64,000 nucleotides of DNA from Haloarcula limicola (GTDB lineage: Archaea; Halobacteriota; Halobacteria; Halobacteriales; Haloarculaceae), in assembly GCF_010119205.1 (NCBI RefSeq), contig NZ_WRXM01000001.1:806001-870000 (forward strand). The letters are read 5' to 3'. Of the stretch, positions 6,916 through 15,700 are shown piece after piece; the stretch's first letter is position 1; each line of letters begins with the position of its first letter. A program made the translations under genes and the position numbers. The notes beneath the pieces are model-generated. The model searched no databases. It saw nothing but the letters and a program-made list of their open reading frames with translations, and was not told the DNA's origin.

Positions 6916-8118
6916 ATGACTGACCGAAATATCCACGTCCAGCCCGAGAGCGGGTTGGCCGTCGAGGACCAGAACGTCGAAATCGTCGAGCGCAAGGGGA
7001 TCGGCCACCCCGACTCCATCTGTGACGGCGTCGCCGAGAGCGTCTCACGCGCGCTCGCCCAGACGTACCTCGACCGCGTGGGCAAAGTCCTCCACTACAA
7101 CACGGACGAGACGCAACTGGTCGCCGGCACCGCGGCCCCGGCCTACGACGGCGGCGAGGTGCTCGAACCCATCTACCTGCTCATCGTCGGCCGCGCGACC
7201 AAGGAGTACGAGGGCCAGCGCATCCCCGCCGAGAGCATCGCGCTGAAGGCCGCCCGCGAGTATCTCGACGAGCGCTTCCCGTTCCTCGACGTGGGCGGGG
7301 ACATCATCGTCGACGTGGAACTCGGCGAGGGGTCGGGCGACCTCCAGAGCGTCTTCGGCGAGGAGGGGACCGTCCCGATGGCCAACGACACCAGTTACGG
7401 CGTCGGCCACGCGCCGCTCTCCGAGACCGAACAGATCGTCTACAACACCGAGCACGGACTCACGGGCGAGTACGCCGAAGAGAACCCCGTCGTCGGCCAG
7501 GACGTGAAGGTGATGGGCAAGCGCGAGGGCGACCACATCGACGTGACCGTCGCCGTGGCGATGGTCGACGAACACGTGAGCGACCTCTACGAGTACAAGG
7601 ACGCCGTCGAGGGCGTCCGCGAGTACGTCAGCGACCTCGCTACCGAGTACACCGACCGCGACGTCACCGTCCACGTCAACACCGCCGACGACTACGACGA
7701 GGAGTCGATCTACCTCACGACGACCGGCACGAGCGCCGAGCAGGGCGACGACGGCTCCGTCGGCCGCGGCAACCGCGCCAACGGCCTCATCACGCCCAAC
7801 CGGCCGATGAGCATGGAGGCCACCTCGGGGAAGAACCCCGTCAACCACATCGGGAAGATCTACAACATCCTCTCGACGGAGATCGCCCAGTCCGTCGCCG
7901 ACGAGGTCGACGGCATCCGTCAGCTCCAGCTGCGCCTCCTCTCGCAGATCGGGTCGCCCATCGACGAGCCGCACGTCGCCGACGCCATGCTCGTCACCGA
8001 GGACGGGGTCGCCGTCGGCGACATCGAAGACGAGGTCCGCGAGGCCGTCGACGCGGAACTGGCCGACGTGACCGGCGTGACCCGGAAGGTCATCGAGGGC
8101 GACGTCTCGACGTTCTAG
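6916..8118 (+). CDS. mat: S-adenosylmethionine synthetase, archaeal type
   Basis: A 400-residue enzyme that makes SAM from methionine and ATP. It begins [11 protein letters not shown] and has the archaeal-family segments [18 protein letters not shown]-like (residues about 21-37), [19 protein letters not shown] and [14 protein letters not shown]. Archaeal MAT shares little sequence with bacterial MetK, and this gene follows the archaeal form throughout at its usual length of about 400. A TATA-like GTTATAGAA lies about 30 bases upstream of the ATG at 6916. A housekeeping role supplying methyl groups for RNA, protein and lipid modification is expected. Confidence 0.95.
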   Translation: MTDRNIHVQPESGLAVEDQNVEIVERKGIGHPDSICDGVAESVSRALAQTYLDRVGKVLHYNTDETQLVAGTAAPAYDGGEVLEPIYLLIVGRATKEYEGQRIPAESIALKAAREYLDERFPFLDVGGDIIVDVELGEGSGDLQSVFGEEGTVPMANDTSYGVGHAPLSETEQIVYNTEHGLTGEYAEENPVVGQDVKVMGKREGDHIDVTVAVAMVDEHVSDLYEYKDAVEGVREYVSDLATEYTDRDVTVHVNTADDYDEESIYLTTTGTSAEQGDDGSVGRGNRANGLITPNRPMSMEATSGKNPVNHIGKIYNILSTEIAQSVADEVDGIRQLQLRLLSQIGSPIDEPHVADAMLVTEDGVAVGDIEDEVREAVDAELADVTGVTRKVIEGDVSTF

Positions 8119-8250
8119 GTCGCCTCGCTGACCGTACCGACCGATTTTACCGAGCTTTCTCCCGCCCCCCTTTCGGTCCGCGAAATCCGTCGTCCTGTCA
8201 GGTAGTCACGGCCAGTCGATCCGCCGGCGAACCGCTCGCAGCGATCGCGT

Positions 8251-8265
8251 GTGGTGTGTCACCAC
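8251..8265. promoter_or_regulatory. Palindromic site upstream of the AhpD-like gene
   Basis: A perfect inverted repeat GTGGTG-TGT-CACCAC lies 37-51 bases before the start of the gene at 8302. It immediately precedes the sequence CATAACTACG, where a TATA box would be expected. It has the size and position of a transcription-factor operator. No regulator gene lies next to it. Confidence 0.5.
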
Positions 8266-8301
8266 ATAACTACGTTTTCGGGAGAGCGACAGAGAGACGC
8301 T

Positions 8302-8706
8302 ATGGCGACCCAAGAGTCACCGACCGACGTCGAACAGGAGATAACGGATACGTTCGGGATGGTCCCGACGCCGTTGGATTCGATCCCCGAAGACGACATG
8401 GCCGGCGAGTGGCACTTCTTCCGGAAGTACACCGTCGGAGAGAGCGAGATCCCGCCGAAGTACCGGGAGCTGATGGGACTTGCCGTCGCGGCGAACATCA
8501 AGTGTCCGTACTGCATCCACTTCCACCGCAAGGCCGCGGCGATGCACGGCGCGACCGACGAGGAACTCGAAGAGGTCGTGTCGCTCGCGAGCCTCACCTC
8601 GCGGTACAGCGCGATGATCCACGCGCTGGAGTACGACCTGGACCAGTTCAAGGACGAGGTCGCGGAGATGGCCGAACACCTCGAAGCGCAGGCCGCGGAC
8701 GACTGA
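8302..8706 (+). CDS. Carboxymuconolactone decarboxylase / AhpD-family protein
   Basis: A 134-residue all-helical CMD-fold protein. The redox motif CPYC with its following histidine is at C68, C71 and H75 (KCPYCIHFH), as in AhpD, where the cysteine pair reduces peroxiredoxin or lipoyl partners. The upstream helix with PPKYRELMGLAVAANI is typical. Alkyl-hydroperoxide defence or another thiol-based redox role is likely. Being CxxC-positive, it is more like AhpD than true decarboxylases. I start at MATQESPTD. The gene stands alone, with an inverted repeat upstream suggesting regulated expression. Confidence 0.85.
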   Translation: MATQESPTDVEQEITDTFGMVPTPLDSIPEDDMAGEWHFFRKYTVGESEIPPKYRELMGLAVAANIKCPYCIHFHRKAAAMHGATDEELEEVVSLASLTSRYSAMIHALEYDLDQFKDEVAEMAEHLEAQAADD

Positions 8707-8829
8707 GACGGCCTTGTCAGTCTCGACTGACCAGCTGCTATTTGCGAGGAGGCGGGCGGTAGAGAACGTGTGAACCGGCCGTCGCCCCGCCAACACTATC
8801 TGTCTCAAATCCATACAACTCATTGTATC

Positions 8830-8955
8830 ATGTTACCATACATCTCGCGAACTGACCGATCGGCCTTCGAGCGAGTCCGCGACGCGATACTCAACCGCGA
8901 CGACCCCGAGCGAGACGACAATCCGACAGATCCGGGAGCGCCGACGCCGGGGTGA
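8830..8955 (+). CDS. Possible 41-residue hypothetical protein
   Basis: A short open frame, MLPYISRTDRSAFERVRDAIL, then an acidic and proline-rich tail. The helix-like start, acidic composition and preceding AT-containing stretch (ATACAACTCATTGTATC) make it plausible, but no family is recognised. It could be non-coding. It is followed by 180 bases with no clear gene before the HTH-zinc ribbon gene. Confidence 0.3.
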   Translation: MLPYISRTDRSAFERVRDAILNRDDPERDDNPTDPGAPTPG

Positions 8956-9135
8956 CTGCACCGGGCGCTCTCGATAGCTCGCGGCCGTTGCAACCACGAC
9001 TCGCCGCTCGGCAGACGCGGGGACAGAGAGTTCCGCGGAGAAACGATGGGAGCGATTTCCAGCGAATCGGAGCCCGAGAGGCCCCAACGGCAACGGTCGC
9101 ACAAGACCTATTACCGTTGCTTGCCAAGTTATCGC

Positions 9136-9426
9136 ATGCGCGAGGCAAGTCGAACGACGCGCCAGCGCATCGCCGACCGATTGCGCGATGAGCCGATGGC
9201 CGCCGGGACGATCGCTCGAACGTTCGAGATACGGACCAACACCGCTCTCACACACGTCGAACACATCGCGAAGTCGCTCGACTCCACGGACGAGCAGTTG
9301 CTCGTCGCGCCGCCCGAGTGCGAGCGCTGTGGCTTCACTGACTTCGATGACCTGACGAACCGGCCGAGCCGGTGCCCGGAGTGCAAAGCCGAGAGCGTCG
9401 CCGAACCCGCCTATCGAATAGGCTGA
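9136..9426 (+). CDS. Predicted regulator: HTH domain plus C-terminal zinc ribbon (COG3357-like)
   Basis: A 96-residue protein with a winged-helix-like N-terminal half (RQRIADRLRDEPMAAGTIARTFEI, then TALTHVEHIAKSL) and a four-cysteine ribbon: C62, C65, C80 and C83 (CERCGF...RCPEC). This arrangement matches a conserved archaeal family of small predicted transcription regulators. The chosen ATG at 9136 gives the family length. The in-frame extension to 9046 has no matching pattern. The target genes are unknown, and no operon partner is on the same strand. Confidence 0.75.
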   Translation: MREASRTTRQRIADRLRDEPMAAGTIARTFEIRTNTALTHVEHIAKSLDSTDEQLLVAPPECERCGFTDFDDLTNRPSRCPECKAESVAEPAYRIG

Positions 9427-9466
9427 CGCCCAAGAGCGTCTACTGGAGCCGAATCGGCGGCCCGGT

Positions 9467-9883
9467 CTACTGACCGGAGAAGCCGATGCGCCCGCCCGAA
9501 GAGAGGTCGTGGTCGCCCGACGGTCCCCGCTTCTCGAACTCGTAGCGGTCGTCGACCAGGTAGACCTCCCCGTCTTCGACGGTCACTTCGACTTCCGCCA
9601 GCACCGCGCCCTCACAGGGACCGAAGGTGCAGGCCCCCGAGTCGGCTTCGAACGTCGCACCGTGTTTCTCACAGACCAGTTCGTCCTCGCGCATCGTCGC
9701 GCCGCTGCCCTTGTCGAGTCGGATGTCCCGCCAGTGGGGGCAGTAGTTCTCGAAGGCGACGACGCCGTCGGTCAGGCGCACGAGGATGGCTTCCTCGGTG
9801 TCGAACCCGTCGCGGACAGTAAAGAGGAGGCTGCCGTCCTCGGGCACCTCGCTGACCGCGGCGATTCGGCTCTCCTCGTCCAT
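9467..9883 (-). CDS. Rieske [2Fe-2S] domain protein
   Basis: A 138-residue soluble Rieske protein. The cluster ligands are C48-x-H50 (NYCPHW) and C71-x-x-H74 (CEKHG), spaced as in ferredoxin-type Rieske components that pass electrons to oxygenases or reductases. An extra cysteine pair, C85 and C90, follows. There is no signal or membrane segment, so it is cytoplasmic and not part of a bc1-like complex. I start at MDEESRIAAV (9883), since the longer frame adds basic residues. No oxygenase gene is adjacent, so the partner is unknown. Confidence 0.88.
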   Translation of the reverse strand: MDEESRIAAVSEVPEDGSLLFTVRDGFDTEEAILVRLTDGVVAFENYCPHWRDIRLDKGSGATMREDELVCEKHGATFEADSGACTFGPCEGAVLAEVEVTVEDGEVYLVDDRYEFEKRGPSGDHDLSSGGRIGFSGQ

Positions 9884-9996
9884 ATCGTTTCGGTGTACGC
9901 GAGTGGGTCGTTTCAACGTCCCGGTCGAGACAGGTACTGCGCGGTCGGCGCTTCTATGCGGCCAACGCTTTTCCACGCGTCCGGAGAACGGCGTGT

Positions 9997-11055
9997 ATGA
10001 GCGAGTTGGTCATCTACGGATCCTACGGCTACACGGGGAAACTCATCGTCGAAGCCGCCGTCGACCGGGGTTTCGACCCGGTGTTGGCCGGGCGGAACCG
10101 GGAGAAGATCGATCGGCAGGCGGCCGAACTCGGCTGCGAGTTCGAGGTCGTCGGACTCGACGAACCGAAGGTGCTCGATATGTTGCTCGAGGACGCGACG
10201 GCGGTCCTCCACTGCGCCGGCCCGTTCTCGCGGACGTGGGAGCCGATGGTCGACGCCTGCGTCAGGACCGGGACGCACTACCTCGACATCACCGGCGAAC
10301 TCGGCGTGTTCGAGGCCATCCACGACCGGGACGAGGAGGCCGAGGCGGCCGACGTGATGCTCTTGCCCGGCGTCGGCTTCGACGTGGTGCCGACCGATTG
10401 TCTGGCCGCCCACCTCGCCGAGCGGCTGCCCGACGCCGACGCGCTCGAACTGGCCTTCCACGCCGAGATGGGCGTCTCCCGGGGCACGGCGAAGACGATG
10501 GTCGAACACGTCGACGAGGGCGGGGCGGTCCGGCGGAACGGCCGCATCGAGCGCGTCGGACAGGCCCACCAGTCACGCACCGTCGACTTCGGCTGGGGTC
10601 ACGACGGGATGCACGCCGCCGCGATCCCGTGGGGCGACGTCTCGACGGCCTACTACACGACCGGTATCCCGAACATCACCGTCTACATGTCGATGCCCGA
10701 ACGCGCCGCTCGCCAGCAGCGCATCGCCGGGATGTTCTCGCCAGTCCTCGGCCTTCCGCCGGTGAAAGCCGGGTTGAAGTGGATCATCGAGCAGACGACC
10801 GACGGTCCGAACGCCGAGGAGCGCGCGTCCGAGCGGAGCTACGTCTGGGGGGAGGCCCGAACTGCCGACGGCGAGCGCGTCGTCAGCCGACTGCGCGGCC
10901 CGCACACCTACTCGCTGACCGCTGAGACGGCGCTCGCCGTCGCCCGTCGCGTCCTCGACGGTGAGGCACCGACCGGCTTTCAGACGCCCGCGGGCGCGTA
11001 CGGGCCGGACCTCGTGCTGGAGGTCGACGGCGTCGAACGCGAGGACGTCGTCTGA
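9997..11055 (+). CDS. Saccharopine dehydrogenase-like / trans-acting enoyl reductase family protein
   Basis: A 352-residue NAD(P)-dependent protein. The N-terminal Rossmann fold begins MSELVIYGSYGYTGKLIVE (dinucleotide loop GSYGYTG at 8-14) and continues with LAGRNREKI and CAGPFSRTWEPMVDAC. This is the pattern of saccharopine-dehydrogenase-like oxidoreductases and mycobacterial trans-acting enoyl reductases. Haloarchaea lack the lysine pathway implied by the name, so an enoyl-reductase or lipid role is as likely. It is divergent from the Rieske gene with 113 bases between them. The substrate is unknown. Confidence 0.75.
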   Translation: MSELVIYGSYGYTGKLIVEAAVDRGFDPVLAGRNREKIDRQAAELGCEFEVVGLDEPKVLDMLLEDATAVLHCAGPFSRTWEPMVDACVRTGTHYLDITGELGVFEAIHDRDEEAEAADVMLLPGVGFDVVPTDCLAAHLAERLPDADALELAFHAEMGVSRGTAKTMVEHVDEGGAVRRNGRIERVGQAHQSRTVDFGWGHDGMHAAAIPWGDVSTAYYTTGIPNITVYMSMPERAARQQRIAGMFSPVLGLPPVKAGLKWIIEQTTDGPNAEERASERSYVWGEARTADGERVVSRLRGPHTYSLTAETALAVARRVLDGEAPTGFQTPAGAYGPDLVLEVDGVEREDVV

Positions 11056-11218
11056 ACGCGCTGCGGTCGCAGTCCGAGATCGGGCTAAGTTGCCTCATTT
11101 TTGATTGGTAACGAGACAGCTCTTCGGAGCCCTCACCGGCTGCCGAAGTTCGCGCGCGCCTCGACGGCTATATCCGGACTGTTCCGATGACGTGCCAGTC
11201 TCCGAACAACTTCGTAGA

Positions 11219-11304
11219 CGTATATATTGGGAGCCTATAACATCCTTATCTTTAATGTTATGTAGTAATTCATCACGCGTTGTGGGATGCCAGTAGATCC
11301 CACA
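11219..11304 (+). promoter_or_regulatory. AT-rich amylase upstream region with inverted repeat
   Basis: A strong TATA-like GTATATATT (11219-11227) and the AT-rich TTATCTTTAATGTTATG stretch are followed by an inverted repeat, TGTGGGAT (11281-11288) and ATCCCACA (11297-11304), with an 8-base loop. The repeat is 36 bases before the amylase ATG. It could be an operator or a hairpin in the 5' leader of the message. The AT content contrasts with the flanking GC-rich coding DNA. Confidence 0.45.
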
Positions 11305-11339
11305 CGGAATGCGACTGACGACCAAGGGAAACCACGAAG

Positions 11340-12638
11340 ATGACACGACAGTTCGCAGGGGGAAGCGAGGACTTCTCCCGACGTGACGTACTCAGAGGCA
11401 TGGGCGCACTCGGCGCGGCGGCGACGGGTGCTTCACTGACGACGGGCGGCGCGCAGGCGGTGGGTTCCAGCGCGGTGTATCAGTACTACCACACCGACTG
11501 GACGCAGGTCGAGAGCGACCTCTCGACTATCGCCGCACAGGGCTACGACGCGATTCAGGTGCCGCCGGCGCAGTACAGCCGGTTAGACAGGAGCCATCAG
11601 GAGGGCGTCACCGACCCGCCGCTCGGCTACCAGCCGGTCGATCTCAAGAACTTCGACAGCGTCTTCGGCACCGAAGCGGAGTACCAGTCGATGGTGGACG
11701 AGGCCCACAATCAGGGCCTCGACGTGATTGCGGACGCCGTCGTCAACCACATGGCGGCGAACGACGACTTCCGCGGCGCGCCCGGCATCACCTTCGACGA
11801 CCTGCCGTACTTCAGCGAGCGGGATTTCCACCCGGAAGATTCGATAGACTACTCCGACCCGGAGTCCGTCGAGAACGACTGGCTCGTCGGGCTGAAAGAC
11901 CTCAAGCAGGAGTCGTCGTACGTTCGCGGGCAGATACAGGATTACGTGCAGAAGTACGCTAACCTCGGCGTCGACGGCATCCGCTGGGACGCGGTCAAAC
12001 ACGTCCCCGAGTGGTTCTTCGAGGACTACGCCAACGAGTGGGCCGACGACCTCGGCCTCTGGACAGTCGGCGAATGCCTCGACGGTTCGGTCGACTACTG
12101 CATGCAGTACGCCAATACCGGGATGTCGGTGACCGACTACCCGCTGTACTACAAGATGAAAGACGCGTTCAAGCCCTACGGCGACCTGCGAGCGCTGGAC
12201 GGGGCCGGCGTCGTCGACCAGTCGCCCTATCAGGCGCTCACATTCGTCTCGAATCACGACAGCGGCCCGCCGAAACTGGAGAAACTCGCCTACGCGTACA
12301 TCTTGACTTACGAGGGATATCCCCGCGTCTACAGCAACCGCGTCGGCGTCAGCGACGGCGACATCCAGAACCTGCTCTGGATTCGGAACAACCTCGCCGG
12401 CGGAGCGGCCTACACGCGCCACTCCTCCAGCCCGCTGTACGTCTTCGAGCGGTACAACAACCTGCTCGTCGGACTCAACCGGACGGGCAGCTGGCGCTCG
12501 GCGAACGTCTATACGTCGTGGTCGAACACGACGCTGAACGACTACACGGGCCACGCGGGCGACATCTCGACCGGCAGCGGCGGCTACACGAACGTCTCGG
12601 TCCCGCCGGAGAGTTGGGTCTGTTACGCGCCGTACTGA
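11340..12638 (+). CDS. Tat-exported alpha-amylase, GH13 family
   Basis: A 432-residue secreted starch hydrolase. A twin-arginine signal (SRRDVLRGMGALGAAATG, R14-R15) ends near the alanines at 38-42, so the enzyme is exported folded, as usual in haloarchaea. The four GH13 regions are clear: DAVVNH (132-137), GIRWDAVKH with nucleophile D217, the acid/base E245 in GECLDG, and FVSNHD with D307. A short C-terminal beta domain follows. At about 390 mature residues it is a compact single-domain amylase with no starch-binding module. It is preceded by a regulated-looking AT-rich leader and is probably monocistronic. Confidence 0.93.
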   Translation: MTRQFAGGSEDFSRRDVLRGMGALGAAATGASLTTGGAQAVGSSAVYQYYHTDWTQVESDLSTIAAQGYDAIQVPPAQYSRLDRSHQEGVTDPPLGYQPVDLKNFDSVFGTEAEYQSMVDEAHNQGLDVIADAVVNHMAANDDFRGAPGITFDDLPYFSERDFHPEDSIDYSDPESVENDWLVGLKDLKQESSYVRGQIQDYVQKYANLGVDGIRWDAVKHVPEWFFEDYANEWADDLGLWTVGECLDGSVDYCMQYANTGMSVTDYPLYYKMKDAFKPYGDLRALDGAGVVDQSPYQALTFVSNHDSGPPKLEKLAYAYILTYEGYPRVYSNRVGVSDGDIQNLLWIRNNLAGGAAYTRHSSSPLYVFERYNNLLVGLNRTGSWRSANVYTSWSNTTLNDYTGHAGDISTGSGGYTNVSVPPESWVCYAPY

Positions 12639-12660
12639 CGAGTCCGCGCTCCCGCTTTTT

Positions 12661-13533
12661 TCAGTAGTGTGCAGCCTCGATACGCTCGTCGAACAGCCGC
12701 TGGAGCAGTTTCGTCATCGGCCCGGTACCGACCTTGATGCCGTCGACGGTCGCTATCGGGCGGATCTCCCAGGTCGAGTTGGTGAGAAACGCCTCGTCCG
12801 CGTTTCGCAGGTCATCGAGCGAGTAGCGGCCCGTCTCGACCGGGAACTCCTCCTCGCGGGCCAGTTCCATCACCACGTCGCGGGTCACGCCCGGCAGGAG
12901 GTCGAGATCCGCGCCCGGCGTCCGCAGCGCGTTCTCGGCGACGAAGAAGACGTTGCTCGTCGCGCCCTCGGCGACGTTGCCGTCGATATCGCGCATCAGG
13001 CACTCGTCGGCCGGGTCGCCGCCGGCGGCCGCCCGGCGGAGTTCGAGCTTGCCGAGGATACCGTTGAGGTAGTTGTGCGTCTTCACGTCGGCCGGGACCG
13101 CCTCGCTCGGCGTCCGCCGGGTCCGAACCGTCTGGACGGCCGCCGGACCGTCCCAGGCCCGCTTCCCGTCGCGTCCGCCGCGCGGCAGTTCCTTGCAGAT
13201 GACGACGACCGTCGGGTCCACCTCGTGTCCGGGCGTGAGCTTGCCGGGCTGGACGCCGCGCGTGACCGAGACCTTGAGATACGCCTCCGAGAGGTCGTTC
13301 GCGGCGAGCGTCTCGTCGACTCGCGCTCGCAGGTCGTCGGGCACGGCGTCGGCGAAGCCGAGCGTCTCGGCGGTGTGCTGGAGGCGGTTTCGGTGCGCCT
13401 CCCACTCGAAGGGGTCGCCGCCGTAGACCCGCAGCGTCTCGAAGCCCGCGTCGCCGTACATGAACCCGCGGTCCAGCACCGATACCGTGGCGTCGTCTTC
13501 CGGGACGAGTTCGCCGTCTACGTGGTATTGCAT
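12661..13533 (-). CDS. pabC: Aminodeoxychorismate lyase / class IV aminotransferase
   Basis: A 290-residue fold-type IV PLP enzyme. The PLP lysine is K151 in VKTHNYL, and E189 in EGATSNVFF contacts the cofactor, as in aminodeoxychorismate lyase, branched-chain aminotransferase and D-amino acid transaminase. Position as the last gene of a pabB-pabA operon supports aminodeoxychorismate lyase, which releases pyruvate to give p-aminobenzoate for folate or pterin cofactors. Its start overlaps pabA by 16 bases. A branched-chain aminotransferase role cannot be excluded on sequence alone. Confidence 0.82.
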   Translation of the reverse strand: MQYHVDGELVPEDDATVSVLDRGFMYGDAGFETLRVYGGDPFEWEAHRNRLQHTAETLGFADAVPDDLRARVDETLAANDLSEAYLKVSVTRGVQPGKLTPGHEVDPTVVVICKELPRGGRDGKRAWDGPAAVQTVRTRRTPSEAVPADVKTHNYLNGILGKLELRRAAAGGDPADECLMRDIDGNVAEGATSNVFFVAENALRTPGADLDLLPGVTRDVVMELAREEEFPVETGRYSLDDLRNADEAFLTNSTWEIRPIATVDGIKVGTGPMTKLLQRLFDERIEAAHY

Positions 13534-14186
13534 GAGAGACAGAAGTTCTCGACCATCGTCTTCCCGTGGTCGGTCAGGATGCTTTCGGGGTGGAACTGGA
13601 CGCCGACGTGGGGCGCGTCGCGGTGGCGGACCGCCATCACGACGTCTTCCGCCGCGTCCTCGACGGTGTGAGCGGTCTCTTCGAGGACGTCGGGTAAGCC
13701 CTCGCGGCCGACGGCCAGCGAGTGGTACCGGCCCACCTCGACCGGGTCCGGGACGTCGGCGAAGACGCCGGTGCCGTCGTGGGTCACTTTCGAGGACTTG
13801 CCGTGGACGACGGCCTCGGCGTGGCCGACCGAGGCTCCGTTGGCCGCACACAGCGCCTGATGACCGAGACAGACGCCCAGCGTCGGGTAGCGCAGGTCGG
13901 CGAAGATCGGCATAGAGACGCCCGCGTCCTCGGGCGTCCCCGGCCCCGGCGAGACGACGATGCCGTCGGGGTCGAGGTCGCGGATCTCCGCGACGGTGAC
14001 GGCGTCGTTGCGGCGGACGATCACGTCGTCCTCGCTCCCCCCGAGTCGGCAGACGACCTCGCCGACGTACTGGACGAGGTTGTACGCGAACGAGTCGTAG
14101 TTGTCGACGACGAGGACGGTCGGTGCGAGCGCGTCGCCGGGCGTCGCGCCGCGAGCGCGCCGGTCGCCGCCGAGTCGGTCGCTCAC
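13518..14186 (-). CDS. pabA: Glutamine amidotransferase subunit of aminodeoxychorismate (or anthranilate) synthase
   Basis: A 222-residue class I glutamine amidotransferase that supplies ammonia to the chorismate-binding subunit. The catalytic triad is visible: C106 in GVCLGHQ, H199 and E201 in FHPES. The oxyanion glycines are in SPGPGTP (79-85). The first 22 residues are a haloarchaeal extension before LVVDNYDSF, the usual start. An internal start is possible, but the ATG overlapping the pabB stop by four bases fits translational coupling. Whether the complex makes aminodeoxychorismate or anthranilate depends on its partner. Confidence 0.88.
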   Translation of the reverse strand: MSDRLGGDRRARGATPGDALAPTVLVVDNYDSFAYNLVQYVGEVVCRLGGSEDDVIVRRNDAVTVAEIRDLDPDGIVVSPGPGTPEDAGVSMPIFADLRYPTLGVCLGHQALCAANGASVGHAEAVVHGKSSKVTHDGTGVFADVPDPVEVGRYHSLAVGREGLPDVLEETAHTVEDAAEDVVMAVRHRDAPHVGVQFHPESILTDHGKTMVENFCLSCNTT

Positions 14187-15655
14187 CGCGTCCCCTCCAC
14201 CGAGAAGTCCGCTCGCCGGCCGAGCGCCTCGTCGACGGCGTTGACGAGCGCTCGCCCCTTATCCAGCGTCTCGTCGTACTCGCTGTCGGGGTCCGAGTCG
14301 TGGACGACGCCCGCGCCGACCCGGAGGTGGTACTCGTCGGCGTACCGGACCAGCGTGCGGATGACGATGTTGAGTGTCGCTCGCCCGTCGAAGCCGAAGA
14401 CGCCGATAGAGCCGGTGTAGGGACCGCGGCGGGTTTCCTCCACCTCGTCGATGATATCCATCGTCCGGGGTTTGGGCGCGCCAGTGATGGTGCCGCCGGG
14501 GAACACCGCCGCGATAGCGTCTTCGAGCGTGGCGCTCGCTCGCAGTCGCCCCTCGACTTCCGAGACGAGATGCATCACCTCGGAGTAGCGGTCGACGCGG
14601 CGGTAGTCGGTCACCTCGACCGTGCCGAAGCGGCTCACCTTCCCGAGGTCGTTGCGCTCTAAGTCGACGAGCATCGCGTGTTCGGCCCGCTCCTTCTCGT
14701 CGGCCAGTAGGTCGGCCTCTAACTGGTCGTCGACCTCGGGCGTCTCCCCGCGGGGGCGGGTCCCGGCGATCGGTTCGGTGACGAGGCGGTCGCCGTCGCG
14801 GTGGAGCAGCAGTTCCGGACTGGCGCTGACGAGGTCGACGCCGGGGAACTCGACGAGCGCCGAGTAGGGGGCCGGATTCACCGTTCGAAGGGCGTCGAAC
14901 GCCTCGACGGGGTGGACCGCCGCGGGCGCGCTCAGTCGCTGTGAGACGTTCGCCTGAAAGGTGTCGCCGTCGCGGATGTACCGCTTGACCGTCCGCACGC
15001 GCTCCGCGAACGACTCGCGGGTGCAGTCGCTCTCGAACTCGGCGGCGTCCGTCTCGACCGGCGGGTCCTCGACGCTGTGGTCGCCCTTGGTGGCCTCGCG
15101 GGCGAGCTCCAGCGCGTGTCGCTTGCCGAACTCGTAGGCTCGTTCGACGGAATCGTACTCGTCGAGCCGAGGGCACGCGGTCACGGTGAGTGCGACCGGC
15201 CCGTCGCCGCGCGGCTCTTCCCACGCCGCGAGGCGGTCGTAGGTGGCGACCTGCAACTGCGGCAGCGCTCGGTCGGCGACCGCGCTCTCGGGGAGCGTCT
15301 CCAGCTCGCGGGCCACGTCGTAGGAGAGCCAGCCGATCGCCCCGCACGGATACGGAACCGAGCAGTCGCCGCGAACCAGCGTCTCGCCGTCGAGCAGTTC
15401 GCCGAGCGCCGCGAGCGTCTCGCCGTCGTCGGCACCGACCTCGAGGAAGTCCGCGGGTGCCGTCCCGAAGTACCCCCACCCCGACTGGCCGCCCGTCGTC
15501 GCCAGATAGACGCCGCCGCCGGGGTCGCGCGCCCGCCGGTAGGCGAGAAAGGGATCATCGACGGTGACGCGGGCCGCGACCGGGACCCGCGCCGCCTTCG
15601 GGGCGTCAGACGCGAGTCGCTCGAACGTGTCGCGATCCGTCTCGACCGTTGGCAT
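14183..15655 (-). CDS. pabB: Chorismate-binding subunit, aminodeoxychorismate synthase component I (or TrpE-like)
   Basis: A 490-residue chorismate-utilising enzyme. The C-terminal catalytic domain has EPIAGTRPRG, DLERNDLGKVS and GTITGAPKPRTMDIIDEVE. Aminodeoxychorismate synthase of E. coli has lysine in the first motif (PIKGT), whereas here it is alanine, as in anthranilate synthase TrpE. No tryptophan-feedback LLES motif is evident near the N-terminus. The adjacent lyase gene argues for the p-aminobenzoate route. It is first in a three-gene operon with pabA and pabC. Confidence 0.85.
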   Translation of the reverse strand: MPTVETDRDTFERLASDAPKAARVPVAARVTVDDPFLAYRRARDPGGGVYLATTGGQSGWGYFGTAPADFLEVGADDGETLAALGELLDGETLVRGDCSVPYPCGAIGWLSYDVARELETLPESAVADRALPQLQVATYDRLAAWEEPRGDGPVALTVTACPRLDEYDSVERAYEFGKRHALELAREATKGDHSVEDPPVETDAAEFESDCTRESFAERVRTVKRYIRDGDTFQANVSQRLSAPAAVHPVEAFDALRTVNPAPYSALVEFPGVDLVSASPELLLHRDGDRLVTEPIAGTRPRGETPEVDDQLEADLLADEKERAEHAMLVDLERNDLGKVSRFGTVEVTDYRRVDRYSEVMHLVSEVEGRLRASATLEDAIAAVFPGGTITGAPKPRTMDIIDEVEETRRGPYTGSIGVFGFDGRATLNIVIRTLVRYADEYHLRVGAGVVHDSDPDSEYDETLDKGRALVNAVDEALGRRADFSVEGTR

Positions 15656-15700
15656 TACCGGGGAGAAGCAGGCGGGTGGCTAACTCGTTTGCGATTCCGA

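Noticed and set aside
7045-7974. 309-codon minus-strand frame inside the SAM synthetase gene
   Set aside because: Antisense of a strongly conserved gene, rich in Val/Leu/His repeats caused by codon complementarity.
8770-8829. N-terminal extension of the small frame at 8830
   Set aside because: The extra 20 residues show no halophile-like composition and run through the presumed promoter. Even the short form is uncertain.
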